Shown here: positions 1 through 6,892 of the stretch, piece after piece
Numbering within the stretch: position 1 is the first letter of the stretch
Layout: every line of letters begins with the position of its first letter
Assembly (NCBI RefSeq): GCF_012935325.2
Contig: NZ_JABBYG020000002.1
Location: 1 to 64,000 of the forward strand
Direction: 5' to 3'
Source of the DNA: Paenibacillus sp. PL91
GTDB taxonomy: Bacteria; Bacillota; Bacilli; Paenibacillales; Paenibacillaceae
Length of the DNA stretch: 64,000 nt
Position numbers and translations under genes: made by a program
Notes under the pieces: model-generated
Database searches by the model: none
Told to the model about the DNA's origin: nothing
The model's input: the letters and a program-made list of their open reading frames with translations, nothing else

Positions 1-202
1 TATCCGAACTTCTTTCAGCATTCTCCTGCCCCCCATCTAACATGCCTCCCCTTTGCTAATAGTTTAATTAATTGGGGGCTAAGACTCCAGTTTAATTAGG
101 GGGCCGTGGAGATAAGGCCGGTTTATTTCTTACGATTATCGGCTTTAAGGAGTGTTTTCACAAGAATCCTCAGAGCGTTCTATTTGTTCACGTACTTCAT
201 AA
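1..202. other. left edge, mostly non-coding
   Basis: No complete gene is visible. A leftward gene may begin at ATG 21 (minus strand, first residues MLKEVRI), with a GGGGGG stretch seven bases upstream, and run off the window, but seven codons cannot prove it. A direct repeat AGTTTAATTA followed by GGGGGC occurs at 61-79 (with three extra bases) and 89-104. No promoter or terminator is convincing. Confidence 0.3.
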
Positions 203-397
203 TTATTTTTCAATGTCATTATCTTTATTTTGCATCAGCTGTTTTGCCAAATTTTCCGAAGCTTCTTCGTTAATGGAATTCTCCGCCGGTACATGTTCAA
301 TCGCATTTTGCACATAGCTTGTTCCCGAGTGATTTAAATTGGTATAGGCAACCGGCTGCTTCTCCATTTTTGAGTTGCTTAGCTGATCTTGTTTCAT
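203..397 (-). CDS. small hydrophilic protein of unknown function
   Basis: A 64-residue acidic, Asn/Gln/Glu-rich protein with no membrane segment, no cysteine and no domain that I recognise. The ATG at 397 is preceded by GGAGGTC at a good distance, which is the main reason to believe it is translated. Composition resembles the many short, poorly conserved soluble proteins of spore-formers, but nothing in the sequence shows that it is a spore protein. It stands alone, upstream of an ABC-ATPase remnant on the same strand. Confidence 0.55.
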   Translation of the reverse strand: MKQDQLSNSKMEKQPVAYTNLNHSGTSYVQNAIEHVPAENSINEEASENLAKQLMQNKDNDIEK

Positions 398-519
398 AAG
401 GATCCGACCTCCATTCTGTTTTTAAATTCAAGTTATTTTGGATGTATTCGTTAAATAATATGCATATTTAGGGTAAATCCATAGGAAAAAGTTTCTTGTC
501 CTGTCCGGTGCTCGGATTT

Positions 520-798
520 TCAATTTTTTTTACCGGCACCACTTGCACCCAAAATAACGACGAAATCTCCTTCTGATATGGAAAAGTCAACACTATCAAG
601 GGCCTTGATTAACACTGAGAATCTCTCGTTCACGACATCCAATTGTATTTTGGTTAGACCCTTGTCCTCGACAAACGACAAGAACATGTATTCATAAAAA
701 AGAACCACGCAGCGCGTGGATCCAAATGAATACATGTTCTTGTCATTCGACATTTCAAGAGTTGCCTGAGTTCTTGTGACGAAACAATAGTCTAACAC
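520..798 (-). pseudogene. ABC transporter ATP-binding protein remnant
   Basis: The last 30 or so residues of this frame read as the start of an ABC ATPase: ALDSVDFSISEGDFVVILG leads into a Walker A loop GASGAGK, which then breaks at KN instead of S/T and stops. Everything after the P-loop (Q-loop, signature, Walker B) is missing, and the first 60 residues are not ABC-like because an inverted repeat lies inside them. No ribosome site precedes the frame. The phrase resembles LolD/MacB-type ATPases, which partner FtsX-like permeases; no permease is nearby. It is clearly a broken fragment, not a working gene. Confidence 0.7.
677..744. repeat. nested inverted repeat with inner hairpin
   Basis: A perfect 19-bp inverted repeat (677-695 GACAAGAACATGTATTCAT and 726-744) encloses 30 bp that itself contains the palindrome CCACGC-AGC-GCGTGG (705-719). 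The outer arms may extend imperfectly through TCGA on both sides. There is no U-tract, so this is not a standard terminator. It sits inside the decayed ABC ATPase frame and may be a small mobile-element end or rearrangement scar. Confidence 0.75.
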
Positions 799-1499
799 CT
801 TACATAATTGCGTTTGAAACCAAGCTGCCCTTTATCTACTGCCTTTTGAATATTTTCGGAAGCGTGTAGAAACTTGCTCTTTGTCTTGTCGCGTTTGACT
901 TCAACTGGGCCTACAGCCTTTGCGGTCTCGAACGCCTTATCATGAAGAGGTAAATAGGATACCCCCACTGTGTAAATAAAATTATTCATTGCGTATTTTG
1001 TTCGTTCGGGAGAATCGTGAATCGTATTTTGCACAATTTCAAGCATATTGGCAAGCTTGCTTTCGGAAAATTCACCGTCCGGTCGATTACCCAAAAGCCA
1101 GCAGTAACAACTCCAACCCGCTGACATTCTCAGCTCTTCGCCGCTTGCAATCCATTTATCGGCAACTTCTTGTGCTATATCTGTTTCTGCCAAGGTAACT
1201 GCCACCACATAATCGGAAAGCATATAAAAATAAGCCGCATCTATCCAACGATTAAAATCATCTTCAGTCATTGCTTTTGGGTCTGCAATTACGCCGGCAA
1301 AGTACATGGCATCGTAATTCCCCGTGGTATAAAGCTGCTCAGCCAAAAGTTGATTTTTTTTGATTTTCTTGGCGATGGGCTTCATTTCGCCTGTGGACAC
1401 ACCGAAAAGTGGTTCGTGCGCGCCATTGGATATGTATATTTTCTTGGTTCGTTCCTTACCGAGAGTTTCAAGCTCCTGCATAACCGTTTCGAAATTCAT
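792..1499 (-). CDS. DNA alkylation repair protein (AlkD-like)
   Basis: A 235-residue helical-repeat protein of the DNA alkylation repair family (PF08713, related to AlkC/AlkD). Family members are HEAT-repeat DNA glycosylases that remove positively charged alkylated bases such as N7-methylguanine and N3-methyladenine. The N-terminal third (FGVSTGEMKPIAKKIKK), the MYFAGVIADP and later WSCYCWLLGNRPD segments are typical of the small Firmicute AlkD-like branch. Length is normal. ATG 1499 follows AAGGAAG. It is a single gene with a terminator-poor 3' end running into the ABC remnant. Activity on alkylated DNA is inferred from family only. Confidence 0.85.
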   Translation of the reverse strand: MNFETVMQELETLGKERTKKIYISNGAHEPLFGVSTGEMKPIAKKIKKNQLLAEQLYTTGNYDAMYFAGVIADPKAMTEDDFNRWIDAAYFYMLSDYVVAVTLAETDIAQEVADKWIASGEELRMSAGWSCYCWLLGNRPDGEFSESKLANMLEIVQNTIHDSPERTKYAMNNFIYTVGVSYLPLHDKAFETAKAVGPVEVKRDKTKSKFLHASENIQKAVDKGQLGFKRNYVRC

Positions 1500-1643
1500 T
1501 GTTTAACACTTCCTTATTTTTGAAGGATTCATCAAGTTTATCATAACCACATCATATCACTAGATAGCGATAATTTGTACTGCATTGACTTGTTATATAT
1601 TAACTTGGGACCGTTATTCCGTCATGCAGCCTCCACCCATTAG

Positions 1644-1680
1644 CATAAAAAAATGAGCAGGTCACCATAGCGCCTGCTTA
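1644..1680 (-). terminator. intrinsic terminator
   Basis: On the minus strand AGCAGG ... CCTGCT forms a stem followed by CATTTTTTT. It lies just after the stop of the acetyltransferase gene at 1716 and ends that leftward transcript. Confidence 0.7.
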
Positions 1681-1715
1681 TAAAAGAATTATTCAATTAT
1701 CGTTTCCGATTAAAA

Positions 1716-2258
1716 TTACATAGAAAGCTCCATTAGCCATTGATCCCTAAGTTCCCCTTCATGCCATTCGTGCTTAGGCAATAGCTTTACCTTTTTGAAG
1801 CCGCATTTTTCATAACACGCGATTGCTCGTACATTCCAAGTCTGTGGGTCCATCACAATTTTGCTTGCATTTAGTTCAGTTATTAAGTAGTTGACCATTG
1901 AATTAACTAATAACTTACCTATCCCTTTATTCCAATAATTGACCTCTCCAATGAATTGGTCCATACCATATATTTTTTCTTTCAAATTTGTATAACCATA
2001 ATCCCCTTTTCCTTCATCATCCAATTCATAAAATTGAATATACCCTATTGCTTTAGAAGCGTATTCTATAATGCATCTCGTTTCACTATCTTCTTCTTGA
2101 AAAAATATTTCTCGCACCATCTCAATATTATGAGGGCGGTCTCTTCCAGCGTAATATTGCAGCACCAATGGATTAGAAAGCCACTGTACTATATAATCCG
2201 CGTCTTCATTCGATAATTTGCGAACACGAAGGTTACCCATTTCGAAAAACAACAACAT
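1716..2258 (-). CDS. GNAT acetyltransferase, AAC(6')-like
   Basis: An N-acetyltransferase of about 180 residues in the acetyltransf_8/AAC(6') branch of the GNAT fold. The stretch YGMDQFIGEVNYWNKGIG followed by VMDPQTWNVRAIACYEKCGF and LLPKHEWHEGE is the hallmark of chromosomal aminoglycoside 6'-N-acetyltransferase-like proteins in Bacillus and relatives. These use acetyl-CoA; aminoglycoside substrates are known for some members, while many are uncharacterised. I chose ATG 2258 because GGGGGAG lies just upstream; an in-frame ATG at 2270 overlaps that site. Single gene with its own terminator. Resistance activity is an inference. Confidence 0.85.
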   Translation of the reverse strand: MLLFFEMGNLRVRKLSNEDADYIVQWLSNPLVLQYYAGRDRPHNIEMVREIFFQEEDSETRCIIEYASKAIGYIQFYELDDEGKGDYGYTNLKEKIYGMDQFIGEVNYWNKGIGKLLVNSMVNYLITELNASKIVMDPQTWNVRAIACYEKCGFKKVKLLPKHEWHEGELRDQWLMELSM

Positions 2259-2411
2259 GAACTCCCCCATATATCGATATTATTCGTTAATATTACCATA
2301 TCCGAACTTTATCGGGGAGATCAATAGCGTTTGAAGAGGAAATAAAGCAGCTAGCTCAAGAGGCGAATCGTATGATTTCAGCGTATTTCCCAGGCCCCAA
2401 GCAATGGTGTT

Positions 2412-3392
2412 TTACAATGCGCCAACTACTGGATGGGGAACATATAGCTCCTCTAACGATGCAATTTCATCATGCGTTAATGTCATCGTAAGCGCATCTA
2501 CCGCCTCTTCGAGTTGGGCTATTTTCGTAGCGCCGATAATTGGAGCTGTTACGGGATCTTTCTGCAATAGCCAGGCAAGCGCAATTTGAACACGGGGAAC
2601 GCCGCGCTTTTGTGCGATTGCAGCAAGACGGTCAACAATCAATCGATCAGCGTCTGCAGTTGCCTCGTATTTCATTTTCTGGGCTTGGTCGGTTTTGGAA
2701 CGATGTGTCGTTTCGGACCAATCACGTGCCAATCTTCCTGATGCGAGCGGGCTGTATGGAATAACGCCGATTTTTTCCTCCTTACAAAGCGGCATCATCT
2801 CTCTTTCCTCTTCACGGTAGATGAGGTTGAGATGATTCTGCATAGATACAAACCGGGTCCATCCATGTTTCTCAGCTACATGTAACGCCTTAAGAAACTG
2901 CCATGCGTACATGGCAGAAGCACCGATGTATCTTGCTTTTCCTGCCTTCACCACGTCATGCAAGGCTTCCATCGTCTCTTCAATCGGCGTATTGTAATCC
3001 CAACGATGAATCTGGTACAGGTCTACATAATCTGTTCCTAGTCTTTGTAGGCTTTTATCAATCTCACTCATGATTGCTTTTCGGGAAAGGCCTGCACCAT
3101 TAGGCCCTTGATGCATTCGAAAATGAACTTTCGTTGCTATGACGATTTCATCTCGATTGGCATATTCTTTCAAAGCGCGACCAACCATTTCTTCGCTTGA
3201 TCCGACTGAATAAATATTAGCCGTATCAAAAAAGTTAATGCCAAGTTCCAAAGCCTTTTTTATAATCGGGCGACTATTCCCTTCATCAAGCACCCACGGA
3301 TGAGTCCAGCGCTCTGCTTCACCAAAGCTCATGCATCCAAGACAAAGTCTAGAAACATCCAGTCCTGTATTCCCTAGTTTTACATATTCCAT
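2412..3392 (-). CDS. aldo/keto reductase (AKR family)
   Basis: A 326-residue NADPH-dependent aldo/keto reductase with the (beta/alpha)8 fold. The catalytic tetrad is complete: Asp56 and Tyr61 in FFDTANIYS, Lys88 in ATKV and His129 in QIHRWD. PLASGRLARDW and the C-terminal PIIGATK segment are nucleotide-binding features. Such enzymes reduce carbonyl compounds such as methylglyoxal and other aldehydes. Its promoter (3475-3505) carries the same operator as the adhR-like and adhA-like genes, so it is probably part of the same carbonyl-stress regulon. Between promoter and start lies about 80 nt of leader. Substrate is not deducible. Confidence 0.92.
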   Translation of the reverse strand: MEYVKLGNTGLDVSRLCLGCMSFGEAERWTHPWVLDEGNSRPIIKKALELGINFFDTANIYSVGSSEEMVGRALKEYANRDEIVIATKVHFRMHQGPNGAGLSRKAIMSEIDKSLQRLGTDYVDLYQIHRWDYNTPIEETMEALHDVVKAGKARYIGASAMYAWQFLKALHVAEKHGWTRFVSMQNHLNLIYREEEREMMPLCKEEKIGVIPYSPLASGRLARDWSETTHRSKTDQAQKMKYEATADADRLIVDRLAAIAQKRGVPRVQIALAWLLQKDPVTAPIIGATKIAQLEEAVDALTMTLTHDEIASLEELYVPHPVVGAL

Positions 3393-3474
3393 TTGAATTA
3401 TTCCCCACTTTCCAAGAGATAGTATTCCTACATATGAAGTACACTCCGATGACGGTTACCTGTAGATAGCTGAT

Positions 3475-3505
3475 ATTATCTCACTTAGAGTTAACTCCAA
3501 GTCAA
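3475..3505 (-). promoter_or_regulatory. AdhR/MerR-type promoter of the aldo/keto reductase
   Basis: On the minus strand: -35 TTGACT (3505-3500), a 19-bp spacer (3499-3481) holding the dyad GGAGTTAACTCT, and -10 GATAAT (3480-3475). The over-long 19-bp spacer with a central palindrome is diagnostic of MerR-family activated promoters. The dyad matches those before the merR gene and the alcohol dehydrogenase. Confidence 0.85.
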
Positions 3506-3642
3506 GAGATATAATTAAAGGTATCGTCATTAGAAATCAGCATTTCAAGCCATGCCGTTCCCGTAAAATAGGTATTCGTAATTTTTTCACCCTTCGGGAA
3601 AATGAGACGTTCACCTGTATGATTAAATTTGAATTGATCCAT
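3502..3642 (-). pseudogene. truncated cupin-domain protein
   Basis: A 46-residue frame starts at ATG 3642 after GAGGAG and begins FNHTGERLIFPKGEKITN, then YFTGTAWLEMLISNDDTFNYI. This is the N-terminus of the small cupin proteins (about 130 residues) that usually accompany AdhR-type regulators and aldo/keto reductases. Instead of continuing into the metal-binding barrel it stops at TGA 3502, exactly where the reductase promoter begins: the stop codon is formed by the -35 hexamer. A deletion has apparently fused the gene to the downstream regulatory region. The product cannot fold as a cupin. Confidence 0.75.
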
Positions 3643-3703
3643 AATTGTTTACTCCTCACATCAAAAATTAGTTTACGTCTATAGGCCATTTAGCGACTCA
3701 CTT

Positions 3704-4093
3704 CTATTGTTCGTCCGGCATTCTCAGCTTTTTCTCTTTTTCAAGCACGGTCTGTTCATAACGTGCAATTTTGTAATCGAGTCGTTCCTGCACTTTCTTC
3801 ATGTCTTCCATTCGAACGATAAGCTGGTCGCGCTGATCGATCAATAGTTCTTTTCTTGCCTCAAGGGTTTCATCGCCCTGCTGGAAAAGCCCGACATAAT
3901 CGATCAATGCTTCGATAGGCATGCCGGCATTTCGCATACATTTAATAAATTCTACCCATCTAAGGTTGTCTTCGGTATAATCCCGTATACCGCTGTTATT
4001 GCGATTAACCGGAGGAATTAGTCCTATTCGTTCATAATAGCGGAGCGTATCCTGTGAAAGCTCAAACTTTGCACTTACTTCAGCCATTCTCAT
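3704..4093 (-). CDS. adhR: MerR-family regulator, AdhR-like
   Basis: A 129-residue MerR regulator: winged helix at residues 1-70 (MRMAEVSAKFELSQDTLRYY, then ERIGLIPP) and a long dimerising coiled coil after residue 80. A single cysteine sits at residue 52 (FIKCMRN), the position of the Cys52 that senses aldehydes in B. subtilis AdhR. That regulator controls adhA in response to formaldehyde and methylglyoxal. The gene is preceded by two tandem MerR-type operators, so it is probably autoregulated, and the same operator precedes the aldo/keto reductase and the zinc alcohol dehydrogenase. Ribosome site GGGAGG just before ATG 4093. The symbol is by similarity of sequence and context. Confidence 0.85.
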   Translation of the reverse strand: MRMAEVSAKFELSQDTLRYYERIGLIPPVNRNNSGIRDYTEDNLRWVEFIKCMRNAGMPIEALIDYVGLFQQGDETLEARKELLIDQRDQLIVRMEDMKKVQERLDYKIARYEQTVLEKEKKLRMPDEQ

Positions 4094-4114
4094 ATCGTTT
4101 CGCCTCCCACTTAA

Positions 4115-4145
4115 ATAGTCTTATTTGGAGTTAACTCCAAGTCAA
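4115..4145 (-). promoter_or_regulatory. AdhR-type operator/promoter, proximal
   Basis: Minus strand: -35 TTGACT (4145-4140), 19-bp spacer containing the perfect palindrome TGGAGTTAACTCCA, weak -10 GACTAT (4120-4115). A start about seven bases on would lie just before the GGGAGG of the regulator gene, giving a very short leader. Confidence 0.75.
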
Positions 4146-4166
4146 ACAAACAGTCTCTAATAGATA

Positions 4167-4197
4167 ACTTTACCTCCTGGAGTTAACTCCAAGTCAA
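4167..4197 (-). promoter_or_regulatory. AdhR-type operator/promoter, distal
   Basis: Second copy 52 bp further upstream: -35 TTGACT (4197-4192), 19-bp spacer with TGGAGTTAACTCCA and -10 TAAAGT (4172-4167). Tandem copies before one regulator are unusual; a gene that once lay between them may have been lost, or both may serve autoregulation. Confidence 0.75.
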
Positions 4198-4344
4198 TAC
4201 TAAATACAATAAACTAAGCACTCATTGATGAATGAATCTTGATCTATTAGTGAACAATAGTATATAATTATAATAATATCTAAAAAAATCATGTCAAAAA
4301 ACACAATATCATTTACTATTCAATAAGGAAGACTGGAGATCACC

Positions 4345-4893
4345 ATGCCGAAAGTGGACAGAAGAATACTCAAAACACAAGAAGCTTTAAAGAAAGCCGT
4401 ACTCGAGCTCATGTCCGAAAAAAATTTTGACGACATTACGATACAAGATCTTTCCGATCGTGCTAATGTTAGCCGCGGAACGATTTACTTGCATTACATG
4501 GATAAATACGATTTACTCGATAAGCTGATCGAAACACATATTGATGAACTTCGCGAAATGTGCAAATCAGCAGCTGATTTGAATTTTATTGAAGGTTCAT
4601 TGATTTGGACGAAATACTTCGATCAGAACTACACCTTTTTCTCCATGATGTTAACGAGCAAAGGCGCCCCTTATTTTCGAAACCGATTTCTGGACTTTCT
4701 TGTTGAAGAGTTTCAGGATGAAGTCGATGTTACACAAGGAAAAAATCTCGGACTAAACAAAGACGTAATCGTTAGATTTGTTGCTTCCGCCTACGTTGGC
4801 GTCGTAGAATATTGGTTTATGAACGACAGGCCTTTCCCCCATCAAGTGCTAGCCGAAGAACTGGGGACGTTGTTGGAAAGAAACTGCAATTAA
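4345..4893 (+). CDS. TetR/AcrR-family regulator
   Basis: A 182-residue TetR regulator. Helix-turn-helix at about residues 22-50 (ITIQDLSDRANVSRGTIYLHY); the C-terminal half (TSKGAPYFRNRF, then VVEYWF) fits the DhaS/TetR_C_33-type ligand domain common in Firmicutes. ATG 4345 follows GGAG. It is divergent from the adhR-like gene and convergent with a decayed SDR gene; Firmicute TetR genes of this type often neighbour NAD(P)H-binding SDR genes, so the decayed gene may have been its target. Ligand unknown. Confidence 0.88.
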   Translation: MPKVDRRILKTQEALKKAVLELMSEKNFDDITIQDLSDRANVSRGTIYLHYMDKYDLLDKLIETHIDELREMCKSAADLNFIEGSLIWTKYFDQNYTFFSMMLTSKGAPYFRNRFLDFLVEEFQDEVDVTQGKNLGLNKDVIVRFVASAYVGVVEYWFMNDRPFPHQVLAEELGTLLERNCN

Positions 4894-4898
4894 ATCAG

Positions 4899-4927
4899 AG
4901 CCGTATTTCCTCTATGGAAATACGGCT
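4899..4927 (+). terminator. intrinsic terminator
   Basis: Perfect 12-bp stem AGCCGTATTTCC / GGAAATACGGCT with a 5-base loop, followed by TATTTTATTGTT. It ends the TetR gene. Confidence 0.88.
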
Positions 4928-4937
4928 TATTTTATTG

Positions 4938-5263
4938 TTATCGTCTTCCATTTCCAGGCTTATTATCACCTAAACTGCGGCGGACTTCCATTCCCGGTGA
5001 AATCGCGAGTTGGACGACCTGGTGCGCTACGCTTTGCAAGAAACGACCGAACCTTTGAGGATTTCTCCTTTTTGAGTCGTCTCATAGTCAATTTCATCTT
5101 TATGGGTAAACCATGCGGGTCTTAGTATCGTATAGTCTAAATTTGAAGCTTCACAGCGTTACGCAAATACAGAGTTAATTGTGCATCTGTTTCTATAAGA
5201 AAAAGATTGATTGCACAACGTGCGATTTGGCCATTTGCCCCTAAAATCAAAACTTTTTTTCAC
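4938..5263 (-). pseudogene. NAD(P)H-binding SDR oxidoreductase, decayed
   Basis: A GTG at 5263 with upstream AAAGGATG opens onto KKVLILGANGQIARCAINLF, a Rossmann nucleotide-binding start, but one extra A in a seven-A run shifts the frame at once. After about 40 residues the frame stops; the next readable piece is DYTILRPAWFTHKDEIDYE and QKGEILKGSVVS, which belongs about 100 residues further on in YwnB-like SDR proteins. After another shift the C-terminus VVQLAISPGMEVRRSLG follows. So the gene has a large internal deletion and at least two frameshifts and is dead. Confidence 0.8.
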
Positions 5264-5310
5264 GGTTTATACATCCTTTCACGTATTCACTTCGCATAAC
5301 GAAATGAAAG

Positions 5311-5338
5311 ACGGACCACTGTTCAATCAGTGGTCCGT
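5311..5338 (-). terminator. intrinsic terminator
   Basis: An 11-bp perfect stem ACGGACCACTG / CAGTGGTCCGT with a 6-base loop, followed on the minus strand by CTTTCATTT. It lies after the alcohol dehydrogenase. Confidence 0.75.
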
Positions 5339-5396
5339 TTCTTGATCTGTTGCCAGCACCCGGTTGGGGTCCGTAAGATCGATAGAAAACACTATA

Positions 5397-6437
5397 TTAT
5401 AACGTAGACATGTCAATAACAAAGCGATAACGCACATCGCTGTCGAGTACACGTTGATAAGCCTCATCCACTTGATCTGCACGTATCAACTCGATTTTCG
5501 GAGCAATACTATGCTGAGCGGAAAAATCAAGCATCTCCTGCGTTTCCCGAATCCCGCCTACAAGTGAACCAGCAATGCTCCGGCGCTGCATGATTAAAGA
5601 AAAGACATGATATTTGTCTGGCTCCGCAGGCGCACCGACGTTAACGAGCGTACCATCTACGCGAAGCAAGGATAAGTAAGCATCGACGTCAAGATTTGCA
5701 GCAACTGTGTTTAAAATAAGATCGAAACGATTAGCCAGTTCTTTAAAAGTAGCTTTATCGCTAGTTGCAAAATAATGATCCGCTCCCAGTTCGTGTGCTT
5801 CGTCTTTTTTATTCATGGACTGGCTCAAAACCGTTACTTCCGCGCCCATGGCATGTGCGTATTGAACGGCTAAGTGGCCCAGTCCTCCCATACCCACAAC
5901 AGCCACTTTCTTCCCAGGTCCCGCGTTCCAGTGCTTCAAAGGAGAATAAGTCGTGATACCTGCACATAACAGCGGGCTTGCAACATCCAACTCTATGCTG
6001 TCTGGAATACGTACAACGAAGCGTTCGGTGACGACGATCTTTTGGCTATATCCGCCGTAAGTTGGGTTGCCGTCGTAATCTATGGAGTTATAGGTTCCAA
6101 CATAACCTTTCGTACAAAATTGCTCCTCGCCTTTGAGGCAATATTCGCACTCACCGCAGGAATCCACAAAGCAGCCTACGCCAACGCGATCGCCAACTAC
6201 AAATTTTGTAACGGCCGATCCCACAGATTCCACAATTCCTGCGATCTCGTGGCCAGGAACCATCGGGAACATCCCGCCGCCCCATTCGTCATATGCGTTA
6301 TGAATGTCGGAGTGGCAAATGCCGCTAAACTTAATATCGATCAAGATATCGTTTGGGCGTAATGCTCTACGCTCAATCGTCGTTTTTTCAAAAGGTGACT
6401 TAGCACTCGCTACACTTAAAGCATGCGTTGTACACAT
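5397..6437 (-). CDS. adhA: zinc-dependent alcohol dehydrogenase, AdhA-like
   Basis: A 346-residue medium-chain dehydrogenase of the YahK/AdhA group, which reduces or oxidises aldehydes and alcohols with NADP(H). Catalytic zinc ligands are in CHSD (GICHSDIH), GHE (VPGHEIAG) and the LLCAG cysteine; the structural zinc site is the four-cysteine lobe [15 protein letters not shown]. The nucleotide loop is [11 protein letters not shown]. The start follows AAGGAGAT. The MerR-type promoter at 6700-6730 carries the AdhR operator and gives a leader of about 255 nt, in which I see no known riboswitch. This matches the B. subtilis AdhR-adhA aldehyde detoxification pair. Substrate inferred. Confidence 0.92.
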   Translation of the reverse strand: MCTTHALSVASAKSPFEKTTIERRALRPNDILIDIKFSGICHSDIHNAYDEWGGGMFPMVPGHEIAGIVESVGSAVTKFVVGDRVGVGCFVDSCGECEYCLKGEEQFCTKGYVGTYNSIDYDGNPTYGGYSQKIVVTERFVVRIPDSIELDVASPLLCAGITTYSPLKHWNAGPGKKVAVVGMGGLGHLAVQYAHAMGAEVTVLSQSMNKKDEAHELGADHYFATSDKATFKELANRFDLILNTVAANLDVDAYLSLLRVDGTLVNVGAPAEPDKYHVFSLIMQRRSIAGSLVGGIRETQEMLDFSAQHSIAPKIELIRADQVDEAYQRVLDSDVRYRFVIDMSTL

Positions 6438-6699
6438 CGTTTTTATCTCCTTCGCTTTCGCTTATTCTGATTGCGGCCGAATTAACATTGATCTTTTGGA
6501 CCCGTTTCTTGCTATTCAAACAGCAATGATGAACAATGCTATCTTATTGTACATCTGAATATTATTATAACGATGTTCAACAATCATACAATTGTTAAAT
6601 GGACGCGATTTGTTAATTAATGAACGAAATCGGTTAAATTGTTCAAAATTTATAATGAACTCTAGTCTTTAACGTTGAAATACCTTTAATACATGTATA
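6438..6699 (-). other. long AT-rich leader of the alcohol dehydrogenase
   Basis: About 255 nt separate the AdhR-type promoter from the start codon. The sequence is AT-rich with several GTTCA/TTGTTA-like motifs (for example near 6583, 6620 and 6650) that could be half-sites of another regulator. I see no terminator, no open reading frame with a ribosome site and no recognised riboswitch. Confidence 0.35.
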
Positions 6700-6730
6700 A
6701 GTATACAACTGGGAGTTAACTCAAGGTCAA
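6700..6730 (-). promoter_or_regulatory. AdhR-type promoter of the alcohol dehydrogenase
   Basis: Minus strand: -35 TTGACC (6730-6725), 19-bp spacer with TTGAGTTAACTCCC and -10 TATACT (6705-6700). Spacing and dyad match the other three operators at 3475, 4115 and 4167. Confidence 0.85.
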
Positions 6731-6764
6731 TAACTCATTATTCATTTCATTTATTTTTTTAATC

Positions 6765-6800
6765 AAAAAGGCGCACTGCTATATGCAGTGCGCTTTTTTT
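6765..6800. terminator. bidirectional terminator
   Basis: GCGCACTGC / GCAGTGCGC (6771-6779 and 6785-6793) is flanked by an A-run on the left and a T-run on the right, so it works in both directions. It ends the MFS gene and shields the adhA promoter. Confidence 0.85.
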
Positions 6801-6892
6801 GAAAAATAACGGATGAGTGCCTATAACATTTAACGCTCCTTTGGCCTGCAATCTTGCGGTAGGAATCACCACTTTAGGAAGAACGCTTCTCA

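Noticed and set aside
6438..6699. Riboswitch in the long adhA leader
   Set aside because: Long enough, but AT-rich and without the conserved cores or terminator/anti-terminator pair of known classes.
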